Below, one piece after another: positions 33,136 through 41,300 of a stretch of DNA of 64,000 nt. The notes beneath the pieces were generated by a model, which made no database searches, was not told the DNA's origin, and was given only the letters and a program-made list of their open reading frames with translations. Both the position numbers and the translations under genes were made by a program. Origin of the DNA: Rhizobacter sp. Root1238 (GTDB lineage: Bacteria; Pseudomonadota; Gammaproteobacteria; Burkholderiales; Burkholderiaceae_C); contig NZ_LMDM01000045.1 in the NCBI RefSeq assembly GCF_001425825.1, positions 124,001 to 188,000 of the forward strand, written 5' to 3'. Within the stretch, counting starts at the first letter, position 1. Each line of letters starts with the position of its first letter.

Positions 33136-34107
33136 ATGAAACGTGTCCTGCCGATCGAGCCGGCGAGCTTCCAGCGCCACCCGATCCACACCGAGCCGCG
33201 CACCTGGGCCGAGACCAACTGCTACGCCGACGTGCTGATCGAGCTGCTGCACGGCCTCGGCCACGACCCGGTGCCGGCGCTCGCGTTCACGCTCGGCGTC
33301 GACTTCGAAGGCGACCAGTGGACCTTCTTCAAGTTCCCCGATGGCGACCTGTACGACCTGTACGGCGTCGACATCCAGGAGCTCGCGGTGTGGCGGCCGC
33401 TGGTCGACCACATCGAGGACCAGGTCGGGCAGGGCCGTCCGGTGCTGGTCGAACTCGACTCGTGGTTCCTGCCGGACACCGCCGGGTCCGCGTACAAGCT
33501 CGCGCACACGAAATCGACGGTCGGCGTCAATGCGATCGACGTGAAGGCACGTCGCATGGACTACTTCCACAACCAGGGCTTCTACGCACTGGAAGGCGAT
33601 GACTTCCGCGACGTGTTCCAGCTCGACGGGCTGGTGCACGAGCGCATGCTGCCGCCGTACATCGAGTTCCTGAAGACCCGGCCCGGCTTCACGCCGCCGA
33701 CCGGCGCGGCGCTGGTCGACGGCTCGCTCGCGCTGCTGCGCAAGCACCTGACGCGCGTGCCGGCGACCAACCCGTTCACGCGCTTCAAGACGCAGTTCGC
33801 GAAGGACCTCGACTGGCTGATGCAGTCCGACATCGCGGTCTTCCACACCTATTCGTTCGCGACGCTGCGCCAGTACGGCGCGTGCTTCGAGCTCGCGGAA
33901 ACCTACCTGCGCTGGCTGGGGTCGCAAGGCGTCGATGTCGTCGCTTCGGCCGATGCGTTCGCGCAGATCTCGCAGACCGCGAAGGCGTTCCAGTTCCAGT
34001 TGGCGCGATCGATGGCCCGCAAGAAGCCGCTCGACCTGTCGCCGATCGATGCGATGGGCGAGGCCTGGTCGTCGGGCATCGCCGAGCTGCGACGCCGACA
34101 CGGGTGA
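33136..34107 (+). CDS. DUF1839 protein, papain-like fold suspected
   Basis: A 323-residue cytosolic protein that I place in DUF1839. The N-terminal third has a Cys in ETNCYADVLIELLHGLG (C29), and VELDSWFLPDTAGSAYKLAHTKSTVGVNAIDV gives a His (H124) and an Asp (D135). This Cys...His...Asp layout is that of C39/papain-like proteins and of the acyltransferase BtrH, which moves an aminoacyl chain from a carrier protein to an aminoglycoside. I infer that it may transfer the carrier-bound product of the flanking enzymes. The C-terminal half is helical with no known motif. It overlaps the following GH2 frame region, so the genes are coupled. Confidence 0.75.
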   Translation: MKRVLPIEPASFQRHPIHTEPRTWAETNCYADVLIELLHGLGHDPVPALAFTLGVDFEGDQWTFFKFPDGDLYDLYGVDIQELAVWRPLVDHIEDQVGQGRPVLVELDSWFLPDTAGSAYKLAHTKSTVGVNAIDVKARRMDYFHNQGFYALEGDDFRDVFQLDGLVHERMLPPYIEFLKTRPGFTPPTGAALVDGSLALLRKHLTRVPATNPFTRFKTQFAKDLDWLMQSDIAVFHTYSFATLRQYGACFELAETYLRWLGSQGVDVVASADAFAQISQTAKAFQFQLARSMARKKPLDLSPIDAMGEAWSSGIAELRRRHG

Positions 34108-34118
34108 CGCACGCGGCC

Positions 34119-36563
34119 ATGAACGCGGCGATCGCGCTGGACAGCGGCTGGGAGATCGCCGCAGGTGCGTCCGATGAGCTGGCCTGGGCACCGGTGCGCG
34201 AGCTCGGCACCGTCGGCGCGAGCCTCGGCGTCGGGCTTGACACGCCGCATGGACGCTACGACACGCAGGACTGGTGGTACCGCTGCCGTTTCCCGGCGCC
34301 GGCATCGCACGGTGCTGATCGCCAGCACCTGCGCTTCGACGGCCTGGCCGGCATCGCCGAGGTCTGGCTGAACGACGAGCCGATCCTCACTGCGCGCAAC
34401 ATGTTCACCACCGAGCGGGTCGACGTGACCGGCCGGCTGCGGCCCGACAACGAGTTGCGCCTCTGCTTCCGCTCGCTCGACGCCGAACTCGCCACCCGCA
34501 AGCCGCGCCCGCGTTGGAAGACCGCGCTCGTCGAGGCACAGAACCTGCGCTGGGTGCGCACCACGCTGCTCGGCCGCATCCCCGGCTGGACGCCGCCGGT
34601 CCACCCGGTCGGCGTGTGGAAACCGGTGTGGCTCGAGACGGTGTCGCCGGGCGGCATCGCGTCGATCGACCTGCAGTGCGATGCCGAGGCCGGCGTCGGC
34701 CGCGTGCGGCTGCGCGCCACGCTGACCGCCGGCAGCGACGTCGCCGAGGCGCGCCTGCGCATCGGCGACCGCACCCATGCGCTCGCGCTCGACGGCGACA
34801 CGCTGTCGGCCGACCTGCAACTGCCCGCTGTCGCGCTGTGGTGGCCGCACACGCACGGCGCGCCGGCGCTGCACGACTGCGCGATCGAACTGCGCCAGGG
34901 CACGCAGTGGACCGCGATCGACCGCGGCCGCATCGGCTTCCGCCAGGTCGAGGTGCGGCGCGACGACGGCCTGGTGCAGTTCCGTGTCAACGGCACGCCG
35001 GTGTTCTGCCGCGGCGCCTGCTGGACCACCGACGACTTCCTGCGTCTGCACGGCGACCCGCAGCAGTTGCGCCGCACGCTGACGCTCGCGCGCGACGGCG
35101 GCCTGAACATGCTGCGCATCGGCGGCACGATGACCTACGAGTCGGACGCGTTCTACGCGCTGTGCGACGAACTGGGCATCCTGGTCTGGCAGGACTTCAT
35201 GTTCGCCAACATGGACTACCCGGTGGCCGACGAGGCCTTCCGCGCCGAGATCGAGCGCGAGGCTGACCAGCAGCTCCACCGCCTGCAGGCGCACCCGTGC
35301 ATCGCCGCGTACTGCGGCGGCAGCGAGGTCGAGCAGCAGGCCGCGATGCTGGGCCTGCCGGCCGAGCAGTGGAGCAACGATTTCTTCAGCGAGACGCTGC
35401 CGGCGCGTTGCGCGAGCCGCCATGCCGGCGTGCCGTACTTCCGCTCGTCGCCGTGCGAAGGCGCGTTGCCGTTCCACGTCGGCACCGGCATCTCGCACTA
35501 CTACGGCGTTGGCGCCTACCGCCGGCCGATCAGCGACGTGAAGCACGCCGGCGTCAAGTTCACGACCGAATGCCTGGGCTTCTCGCACGTGCCCGAGCCC
35601 GAGACCATCGAGCTGCTGGCCGGCCAGCCGACGATCGCGCCGCACCACCCGCTGTGGAAGCAGCGCCAGCCGCGCGACAACGGCGCCGGCTGGGACTTCG
35701 AGGACATCCGCGACCACTACCTGCGCGAGCTCACCGGGCTCGATCCGGTCGCGCTGCGCAGCACCGACATCGCACGCTACCTCGCGCTGTCGCGCGCAGT
35801 GACCGGCGAGGTGCTGAAGCGCGTGTTCGCCGAATGGCGCGCACCGGGCAGCGTCTGCGGCGGCGGCCTGGTGTGGTTCCTGAAGGACCTGTGGCCGGGC
35901 GCCGGCTGGGGCCTGATCGACAGCACCGGCCGGCCGAAGGCGGTGTACTGGGCGCTGAAGCGCGCGTGGGCAGCACGCACCGTGCTGATCACCGACGGCG
36001 GGCTCGACGGTCTGCAGCTGCAGGTGCACAACGAGGGCGGCGAGCCGCTCGCGGGCAGCGTCGAGATCGCGCTGTACCAGGATGGGCAGGTGCGCACCGC
36101 CGGCGGCAGCCTCGACGTGATCCTGGCGGCGAACCAGGGCCTCGCGCTGCAGGCCGATGCGCTGATCGGCCACTTCGCCGACACCGCCTACGCCTACCGC
36201 TTCGGGCCGCCGCAGCACGACGTGGCGGTCGCGCGCTTGAAGAACGAAGCGGGCGACACGTTGGCCGAGGATTTTCATTTTCCGCACGGGTTGAACCTGC
36301 CGCCGCAGCGCGCCGGCACGCTGACGGCGCAGGCGCAGCGGCAGGCCGACGGCAGCGTGCTGGTCACGCTGGAGGCGGCCGCGTTGATCCAGTCGCTTCA
36401 CGTCGAATGCGCCGGCTACGCGGCCGACGACCTGCATTTCCACCTGGCGCCGCAGTCGCGCCGCACGCTGCGCTTCAGGCCGCTCGATGCCGCGCCGCGC
36501 AAGTTCAAGGCGCACCTCGGCGCGCTGAACCTGCGGGAACTGGTGACCGTCCGTGCGGACTGA
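34119..36563 (+). CDS. Glycoside hydrolase family 2-like enzyme (beta-mannosidase-like)
   Basis: About 814 residues with the GH2 plan: jelly-roll sugar-binding domain (1-180, WWYRCRF, LRFDGLAGIAEVWLNDEPI), Ig-like domain, then a TIM barrel from about 290 (NGTPVFCRGACWTTDDF, GGLNMLRIGGTMTYESD). The acid/base Glu is probably E403 in CGGSEVEQ, where GNNE is usual, and the nucleophile E484 in FTTECLGFS. There is no signal peptide, so it acts in the cytosol, which is unusual for a polysaccharide hydrolase. ATG at 34119 or a GTG at 34104 overlapping the previous stop by 4 bp can be the start. It overlaps the next gene by 11 bp. Confidence 0.83.
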   Translation: MNAAIALDSGWEIAAGASDELAWAPVRELGTVGASLGVGLDTPHGRYDTQDWWYRCRFPAPASHGADRQHLRFDGLAGIAEVWLNDEPILTARNMFTTERVDVTGRLRPDNELRLCFRSLDAELATRKPRPRWKTALVEAQNLRWVRTTLLGRIPGWTPPVHPVGVWKPVWLETVSPGGIASIDLQCDAEAGVGRVRLRATLTAGSDVAEARLRIGDRTHALALDGDTLSADLQLPAVALWWPHTHGAPALHDCAIELRQGTQWTAIDRGRIGFRQVEVRRDDGLVQFRVNGTPVFCRGACWTTDDFLRLHGDPQQLRRTLTLARDGGLNMLRIGGTMTYESDAFYALCDELGILVWQDFMFANMDYPVADEAFRAEIEREADQQLHRLQAHPCIAAYCGGSEVEQQAAMLGLPAEQWSNDFFSETLPARCASRHAGVPYFRSSPCEGALPFHVGTGISHYYGVGAYRRPISDVKHAGVKFTTECLGFSHVPEPETIELLAGQPTIAPHHPLWKQRQPRDNGAGWDFEDIRDHYLRELTGLDPVALRSTDIARYLALSRAVTGEVLKRVFAEWRAPGSVCGGGLVWFLKDLWPGAGWGLIDSTGRPKAVYWALKRAWAARTVLITDGGLDGLQLQVHNEGGEPLAGSVEIALYQDGQVRTAGGSLDVILAANQGLALQADALIGHFADTAYAYRFGPPQHDVAVARLKNEAGDTLAEDFHFPHGLNLPPQRAGTLTAQAQRQADGSVLVTLEAAALIQSLHVECAGYAADDLHFHLAPQSRRTLRFRPLDAAPRKFKAHLGALNLRELVTVRAD

Positions 36564-38370
36564 CGACATCCCGCTGCCGCCGGAGGCCGCGCGCCGCCCC
36601 GAGGTCCGGCGCGAGCCGCTGATGCTCGGCAGCGATGCGCAGCCGCTGTTCGGCTGGTACCACGTGGCCGATGCGGTGCCGCGCCGCGATGCGGTCGTCG
36701 TGATCTGCAACCCGATGGGCTACGAGTACGCGCACGGGCACCGCTCGCTGCGCCACCTGGCCGACGACCTCGCGCGCTCGGGCGTGCCGGCGCTGCGCTT
36801 CGACTACCACGGCAGCGGCGATTCGCCGGGCCTGGAGACCGACGCCGGCCGGCTGCAGCGCTGGCAGGACGACGTCCACACGGCGATCGCCGCGGCGCAG
36901 GCGCTGAGCGGCAGCGCGCGCGTCGGGCTGCTCGGCGTGCGGCTCGGTGCGACGCTCGCGGCGCTGGTCGCGGCGCAGCGCGAGGTCGACTGGCTGGTGC
37001 TGTGGAACGTCTGCGCCTCGGGCCGCCGCCATGTGCGCGAGCTGCAGGCGCTGGACATGGCGGCCGGCGGCGGCCAGCGGCCGGTCAGCGCGCCGTTGGA
37101 GCCGGCGGGTTTCCTGGTGAGCCGCGAGACGCAGGACGCCGTGAAGGCGGTGCAGCTGACGCGCGAGGCGCTGCGCGTCAGCGGCCGCGCGCTGCTGGTC
37201 GCACGCGACGACCTGATCGGCGAGGAAGAGGCGCTGGGCGAGCACCTGCTGACGCTCGGCATCGCGACCGATGCGATCGCCTGCGCCGGCTATGCCGACA
37301 TGATGGCCGAGCCGGTGCACACCGTGGTGCCGCGCCAGGCGCTCGACAGCATCGTGCAGTGGATGGTCGCGCAGACCGCGCTGCGCGAGGCCGCGCCGCC
37401 GCTGCTGCCGTCGCCGGTCGGGGCGACGCAGGCGCGCTTCGCGCATGCGACCGCCGATGGCCGCGCGGTCGCGCTGACCGAGACGCTGTGCGCGCTCGGC
37501 AACGAGGGGCAGCTGTTCGGGCTGCTCGCGCAGGCCGATGGCGTCGACCTGGCTGCGCGGCCGATGGTCGTGCTCTTCAATTCGGGCACCGTGCACCACG
37601 TCGGCCCGAACCGGCTGTACGTGACGCTCGCGCGCGAGTTCGCGGCGCTCGGCTTCCCGACCGTGCGTTGCGACCTCGAAGGGTTGGGCGACAGTGTGCA
37701 GCGGGGGACCGGGCGGGAGAACCACCCGTATCCCGACAGCGCGGTGCCCGATGCGCAGCAGGTGCTGCACAGCCTGCGCGAGCGCTTCGGCGTGCGCGAG
37801 TTCGTGCTGATGGGCTTGTGCTCCGGCGCGTACACCGCGTTCCAGACCGGGCTGGTCGAGCAGGCGGCGCAGATCAGCGAGCTGGTGCTGATCAACCCGC
37901 TGACCTGGCGCTGGGTCGAAGGGGATGCCGTCGACACGAAGCATTTCTCGGCAGTGGCGCACTACAAGGGCACGATGCGCCGGCTCGACAGCTGGAAGAA
38001 GCTGCTGCGCGGGCAGGTGAACCTGGTCTACCTCGGCGGCGTGGTGTTCTCGCACCTGCGCAAGCAGGTGGCGTCGCGCGTGAGTGCGATCAACGAGATC
38101 TTCTTCCCGTCGCGCGGGCCGTTGCTGTCACGGCAGTTGCGGCAGTTGTTCGCGGCGAAGCGTCACGTGACCCTGATCGTGTCGTCGGGCGATCCGGGTT
38201 GGGACATGCTGCAGGACGGCGCGCGCCAGACCGCTCAGCGCGCAATCAAGAACCGCGAGCTCGCGCTGGAGTTCGTCGACGACGCCGACCACACGTTCTC
38301 GCGCGAGGCGGCGCGGCAGCGGGTGGTGGCGGCGATCGGGCGGCGGTTGCTGAAGCGGTTTGGCGGCTGA
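36553..38370 (+). CDS. Tandem alpha/beta-hydrolase protein
   Basis: A 605-residue protein of two alpha/beta-hydrolase units. Unit 1 (about 15-275) has the oxyanion-type CNPMGYEY and DYHGSGDS blocks, but its nucleophile elbow reads GVRLGA, with Arg in place of Ser. Unit 2 (about 290-605) has NSGTVHHVG, DLEGLGDS and an elbow GLCSGAY, which puts Cys in the nucleophile position, and DDADHTFSR supplies the His. The arrangement recalls the exosortase-associated hydrolase 1 and 2 pairs of exopolysaccharide loci, here fused. Likely an acyl or thioester hydrolase/transferase. GTG start at 36553 overlaps the GH2 gene by 11 bp; it is the last gene of the cluster. Confidence 0.8.
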   Translation: MRTDDIPLPPEAARRPEVRREPLMLGSDAQPLFGWYHVADAVPRRDAVVVICNPMGYEYAHGHRSLRHLADDLARSGVPALRFDYHGSGDSPGLETDAGRLQRWQDDVHTAIAAAQALSGSARVGLLGVRLGATLAALVAAQREVDWLVLWNVCASGRRHVRELQALDMAAGGGQRPVSAPLEPAGFLVSRETQDAVKAVQLTREALRVSGRALLVARDDLIGEEEALGEHLLTLGIATDAIACAGYADMMAEPVHTVVPRQALDSIVQWMVAQTALREAAPPLLPSPVGATQARFAHATADGRAVALTETLCALGNEGQLFGLLAQADGVDLAARPMVVLFNSGTVHHVGPNRLYVTLAREFAALGFPTVRCDLEGLGDSVQRGTGRENHPYPDSAVPDAQQVLHSLRERFGVREFVLMGLCSGAYTAFQTGLVEQAAQISELVLINPLTWRWVEGDAVDTKHFSAVAHYKGTMRRLDSWKKLLRGQVNLVYLGGVVFSHLRKQVASRVSAINEIFFPSRGPLLSRQLRQLFAAKRHVTLIVSSGDPGWDMLQDGARQTAQRAIKNRELALEFVDDADHTFSREAARQRVVAAIGRRLLKRFGG

Positions 38371-38388
38371 ATCGGCAGATTGCTGCCC

Positions 38389-39486
38389 TCACTCATTCTT
38401 CTGCTTCGACTTGAAGAGCTGTGCAGCGACTTTTCTAGGGCTTCTCAACGGCTTGCTCGATTTCGGATTCTCATCCGATTCAAAGTCGATTTTGAAATTG
38501 GCCCATTTGACGCAAAATTTTTCATTGAGTTTGGGGTCGCGTTTCCATCGATCGGTGTTGTGTGCGTCACATTTTTCAAGATGCTCACGGAGCATTTGCT
38601 GCGCACGCATGAATTCTCTGCCATTGGGCTTGGAGTTTGATTTGACGGCGTCCCACAATTCCTGTGCCAGATCGACGTCTACCAGCAGCAGCCAACTGAT
38701 AAGGGTCAGAACCTTGTTGTGCAAATCGGAATTTTCAGTGCGGGCCATCTGTTTTAAAACGACTTCGTTGATGGTGAACGCGCACGCACTCACGTCAACG
38801 ATGTCCAGGAGGCCGGCAGCAGCCCGCAGCGCTTTGTGAAGTTCCGGTTCAGCAGCATTCTGCTTCATCTTCGCATACCGCCGCGCCGCAATTTGACTGA
38901 GCGAACTGATGTGTTCAGGACGCAGATTGCCGCCGTGCGTTTGCTGCTGCTTCAATTTCCCTTGAAGCTGCATCACCGCTTTCTCAAGCTCGCCGATCAT
39001 CAAGTTTGCGCAATGGCGAGTAGGCGCCTCTGCTTTGGCCGCTGCCCTCAGGATCACATTCATCGTCTGATCATCCCCTCGTCCTGCGGCTAGCGCATAA
39101 CGTTCCATCAGATCCTTCCATTTCCTCTGCCATTTCCCTTCTTCTGCTGCTGCTTGCTTTTCTTTTCTCAGTTCAGCCAATGCCAAGTGATCGCCGCCCG
39201 CTTTGAATATTTCTTTTTCAAATTTCTTCGTGGATCCCGGGGATATCTGGTCATTTAAGAGTAAGTTATAGCGCGCTACTTTGTCGACCACTCGACGTGG
39301 TAGTTCGTATAATGGGCCGTTCTTTGCGCAGTCGCCTTTAACGAGCGTGCGGAAGACAAGGAAATAAGCACTGAGTTGGTTCTTGGTTATTTCCTGGCGC
39401 AACAAAGGTATTTTAGGGATGGCGGGAGGCCGGCGCATCAATTTCGAGTTGCGATCGATCTTGGGCGCATCATTTTTTTTTAGCAT
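38389..39486 (-). CDS. Hypothetical lysine-rich helical protein
   Basis: I do not recognise this 365-residue protein. It has no signal peptide or membrane segment, is rich in Lys, Ala and Leu, and seems almost all alpha-helical, with probable coiled coil at about 105-130 (LRKEKQAAAEEGKWQRKW) and 165-190. The N-terminus (MLKKNDAPKIDRNSKLMRRPP) and C-terminus (KVAAQLFKSKQKN) are very basic, which would suit nucleic-acid binding. GC content and codon use are clearly lower than in neighbours, so it was probably acquired recently. It lies in opposite direction to the carrier-protein cluster, with an 18-nt gap. Confidence 0.7.
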   Translation of the reverse strand: MLKKNDAPKIDRNSKLMRRPPAIPKIPLLRQEITKNQLSAYFLVFRTLVKGDCAKNGPLYELPRRVVDKVARYNLLLNDQISPGSTKKFEKEIFKAGGDHLALAELRKEKQAAAEEGKWQRKWKDLMERYALAAGRGDDQTMNVILRAAAKAEAPTRHCANLMIGELEKAVMQLQGKLKQQQTHGGNLRPEHISSLSQIAARRYAKMKQNAAEPELHKALRAAAGLLDIVDVSACAFTINEVVLKQMARTENSDLHNKVLTLISWLLLVDVDLAQELWDAVKSNSKPNGREFMRAQQMLREHLEKCDAHNTDRWKRDPKLNEKFCVKWANFKIDFESDENPKSSKPLRSPRKVAAQLFKSKQKNE

Positions 39487-39600
39487 TTATTTGGAATCCT
39501 GGAATTCATCTTGATGGATAGCTGCGGCGACAATTCAGCGCGCAGAGACCCCTGAGTAACCACAGGATTCGAAACGTTCCACAGGACGGTGCGGGCAGAC

Positions 39601-39627
39601 GGCTTCGACAGGCTCAGCCCGAACGGG
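39601..39627. repeat. Dispersed intergenic repeat (cttcgacaggctcagcc type)
   Basis: The word CTTCGACAGGCTCAGCCC followed by GAACGGG is a short intergenic repeat that I know from many proteobacterial genomes, normally as half of a palindrome. Here the second half is decayed, and a partial second copy (TCAGGCTCAGCC) follows at once. It lies at the 3' end of galE. Confidence 0.6.
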
Positions 39628-39650
39628 TCAGGCTCAGCCAAGACCGGCTT

Positions 39651-40664
39651 TCACTCAAACCCGCGCGGATTCCCGCTCTGCCACCGCCATGCATCCGAGC
39701 ACATCGCCTCGATGTCGCGCGTCGCCGTCCAGCCCAGCAGTTCCCGTGCGAGCGACGGGTCCGCATAGCAGGCCGCCACGTCCCCCGCGCGCCGCGGCAT
39801 CACCCGGTGCGGTACCGGCCGGCCGCTGGCTCGCTCGAACGCCTTCACCACCTCCAGCACGCTGTAGCCCCGCCCCGTCCCGAGGTTGACCGTCAGCGAC
39901 TTCTGCTGCGCCAGCAGGTAGCGCAACGCCGCCACATGCCCGTCGGCCAGGTCCATCACGTGGATGTAGTCGCGCACGCCGGTGCCGTCGGGCGTGTCGT
40001 AGTCGTCGCCGAACACCTGCAGGAACTCGCGCTGGCCGACCGCCACCTGCGCCACGTACGGCATCAGGTTGTTCGGCACGCCGCGCGGGTCTTCGCCGAT
40101 GCGCCCGCTCGGGTGCGCGCCGACCGGGTTGAAGTAGCGCAGGAAGGCGATCTGCCACGCCGCGTCGCAGCGCGCCAGCTCGCGCAGCAGCTCTTCGCCG
40201 AGCAGCTTGGTGGTGCCGTACGGGTTGGTGGCCGACAGCGCCGAATCCTCGGTGATCGGCAGCCGCTCGGGCTGGCCGTAGACGGTGGCCGACGAGCTGA
40301 ACACCAGCCGCTTGCAGCCATGGTCCTGCATGACCTGCGCGACGTTGATCAGCCCGCCCAGGTTGTTGCGGTAGTACTCCAGCGGCTTCTGCGCCGATTC
40401 GCCGACCGCCTTGTGCGCCGCGAAATGCACCACGGCGTCGATGCGGTGCTGAAGGAACACCTCGTCCATCGCCGCGCGCTCGCAGACGTCGGCCTCGACG
40501 AACACCGGCGCCTGCCCGCCGAGTTCGGCCAGCCGGTCCAGCACGATGCGCGAACTGTTCGAGAAGTTGTCGACGCCGACCACGTCGAAGCCGGCGGCCT
40601 GCAATGCGAGCCAGGTGTGGGAGGCGATGTAGCCGGTGGCACCGGTCAGCAGGATCGTGGGCAT
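39651..40664 (-). CDS. galE: UDP-glucose 4-epimerase
   Basis: A 337-residue GalE that interconverts UDP-glucose and UDP-galactose with bound [19 protein letters not shown] at 7-22 is the Rossmann motif, SSSATVYG at 123-130 contains the catalytic Ser, and Y149/K153 lie in [25 protein letters not shown] is typical of bacterial GalE. It is transcribed away from ubiJ and may feed sugar precursors to the nearby glycan genes. Confidence 0.94.
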   Translation of the reverse strand: MPTILLTGATGYIASHTWLALQAAGFDVVGVDNFSNSSRIVLDRLAELGGQAPVFVEADVCERAAMDEVFLQHRIDAVVHFAAHKAVGESAQKPLEYYRNNLGGLINVAQVMQDHGCKRLVFSSSATVYGQPERLPITEDSALSATNPYGTTKLLGEELLRELARCDAAWQIAFLRYFNPVGAHPSGRIGEDPRGVPNNLMPYVAQVAVGQREFLQVFGDDYDTPDGTGVRDYIHVMDLADGHVAALRYLLAQQKSLTVNLGTGRGYSVLEVVKAFERASGRPVPHRVMPRRAGDVAACYADPSLARELLGWTATRDIEAMCSDAWRWQSGNPRGFE

Positions 40665-40730
40665 GTCGTCGTTCGAGTGGCGCAGGGCGGACGATCATAG
40701 GCCGCATGCGCTGCGGCGAGAGCCCCCAGG

Positions 40731-40759
40731 GTGAAGGGCGCCGGTGCGCCACCTACAAT
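40731..40759 (+). promoter_or_regulatory. ubiJ promoter
   Basis: TACAAT at 40754-40759 is a good -10 box; GTGAAG at 40731-40736, 17 nt further up, is a weak -35. The -10 ends only 7 nt before the ATG, so transcription should begin at or next to the start codon and the mRNA would be leaderless. Confidence 0.55.
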
Positions 40760-40766
40760 CCCGCGC

Positions 40767-41300
40767 ATGCTGAATGCCTTCTTCGCGTCGCTAGGCGCCG
40801 GTGCGCTGGAGCGCATCACCCTGTTGCTCAACCACGTGATCGCGTCCGAGACCGTCGCGACGGATCGCCTCAAGCCGCACGCCGGTCGCAGCGTGCAGCT
40901 CACGCTGACCGGCTGGCCGGCGATGCTGCCGCCGCCCCCGCAGATCGCGTTCCGCATCACGCCGGCCGGGCTGCTCGAATACGCCGGCGGCGAGCCGGTC
41001 GCCGCGCCCGACCTGCGCGTCACGCTGGATGCTTCCAACCCGGCGCGCCTGGCCGCCCAATGGTTCGGCGGCGTGCGTCCGAAGGTCGGCATCGAAGGCG
41101 ATTCGGCCTTCGCCGCCGACGTCAGCTGGCTGATCGACAACCTGCGCTGGGACCTGCAGGACGACCTGGCCAAGGTCATCGGCCCGGCACCGGCGCACGA
41201 GCTGTCGCGCTTCGCCGCGATGGTGGCCGGCGGCCTGCGCGAAGCCGTGCACGTGCTGCAGGGCCTGGTGAACCGCAACGGGGGCGGCTCCCCCCGATGA
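40767..41300 (+). CDS. ubiJ: Ubiquinone biosynthesis accessory factor UbiJ
   Basis: A 177-residue protein with an SCP2 lipid-binding domain (about 10-110), the hydrophobic pocket that carries ubiquinone intermediates in the soluble Ubi complex. The C-terminal part ([20 protein letters not shown]) is the family helical tail. ATG at 40767 begins [16 protein letters not shown]; an upstream start is possible, but the promoter position excludes it. ATGA overlap with ubiB supports the assignment. Confidence 0.88.
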   Translation: MLNAFFASLGAGALERITLLLNHVIASETVATDRLKPHAGRSVQLTLTGWPAMLPPPPQIAFRITPAGLLEYAGGEPVAAPDLRVTLDASNPARLAAQWFGGVRPKVGIEGDSAFAADVSWLIDNLRWDLQDDLAKVIGPAPAHELSRFAAMVAGGLREAVHVLQGLVNRNGGGSPR

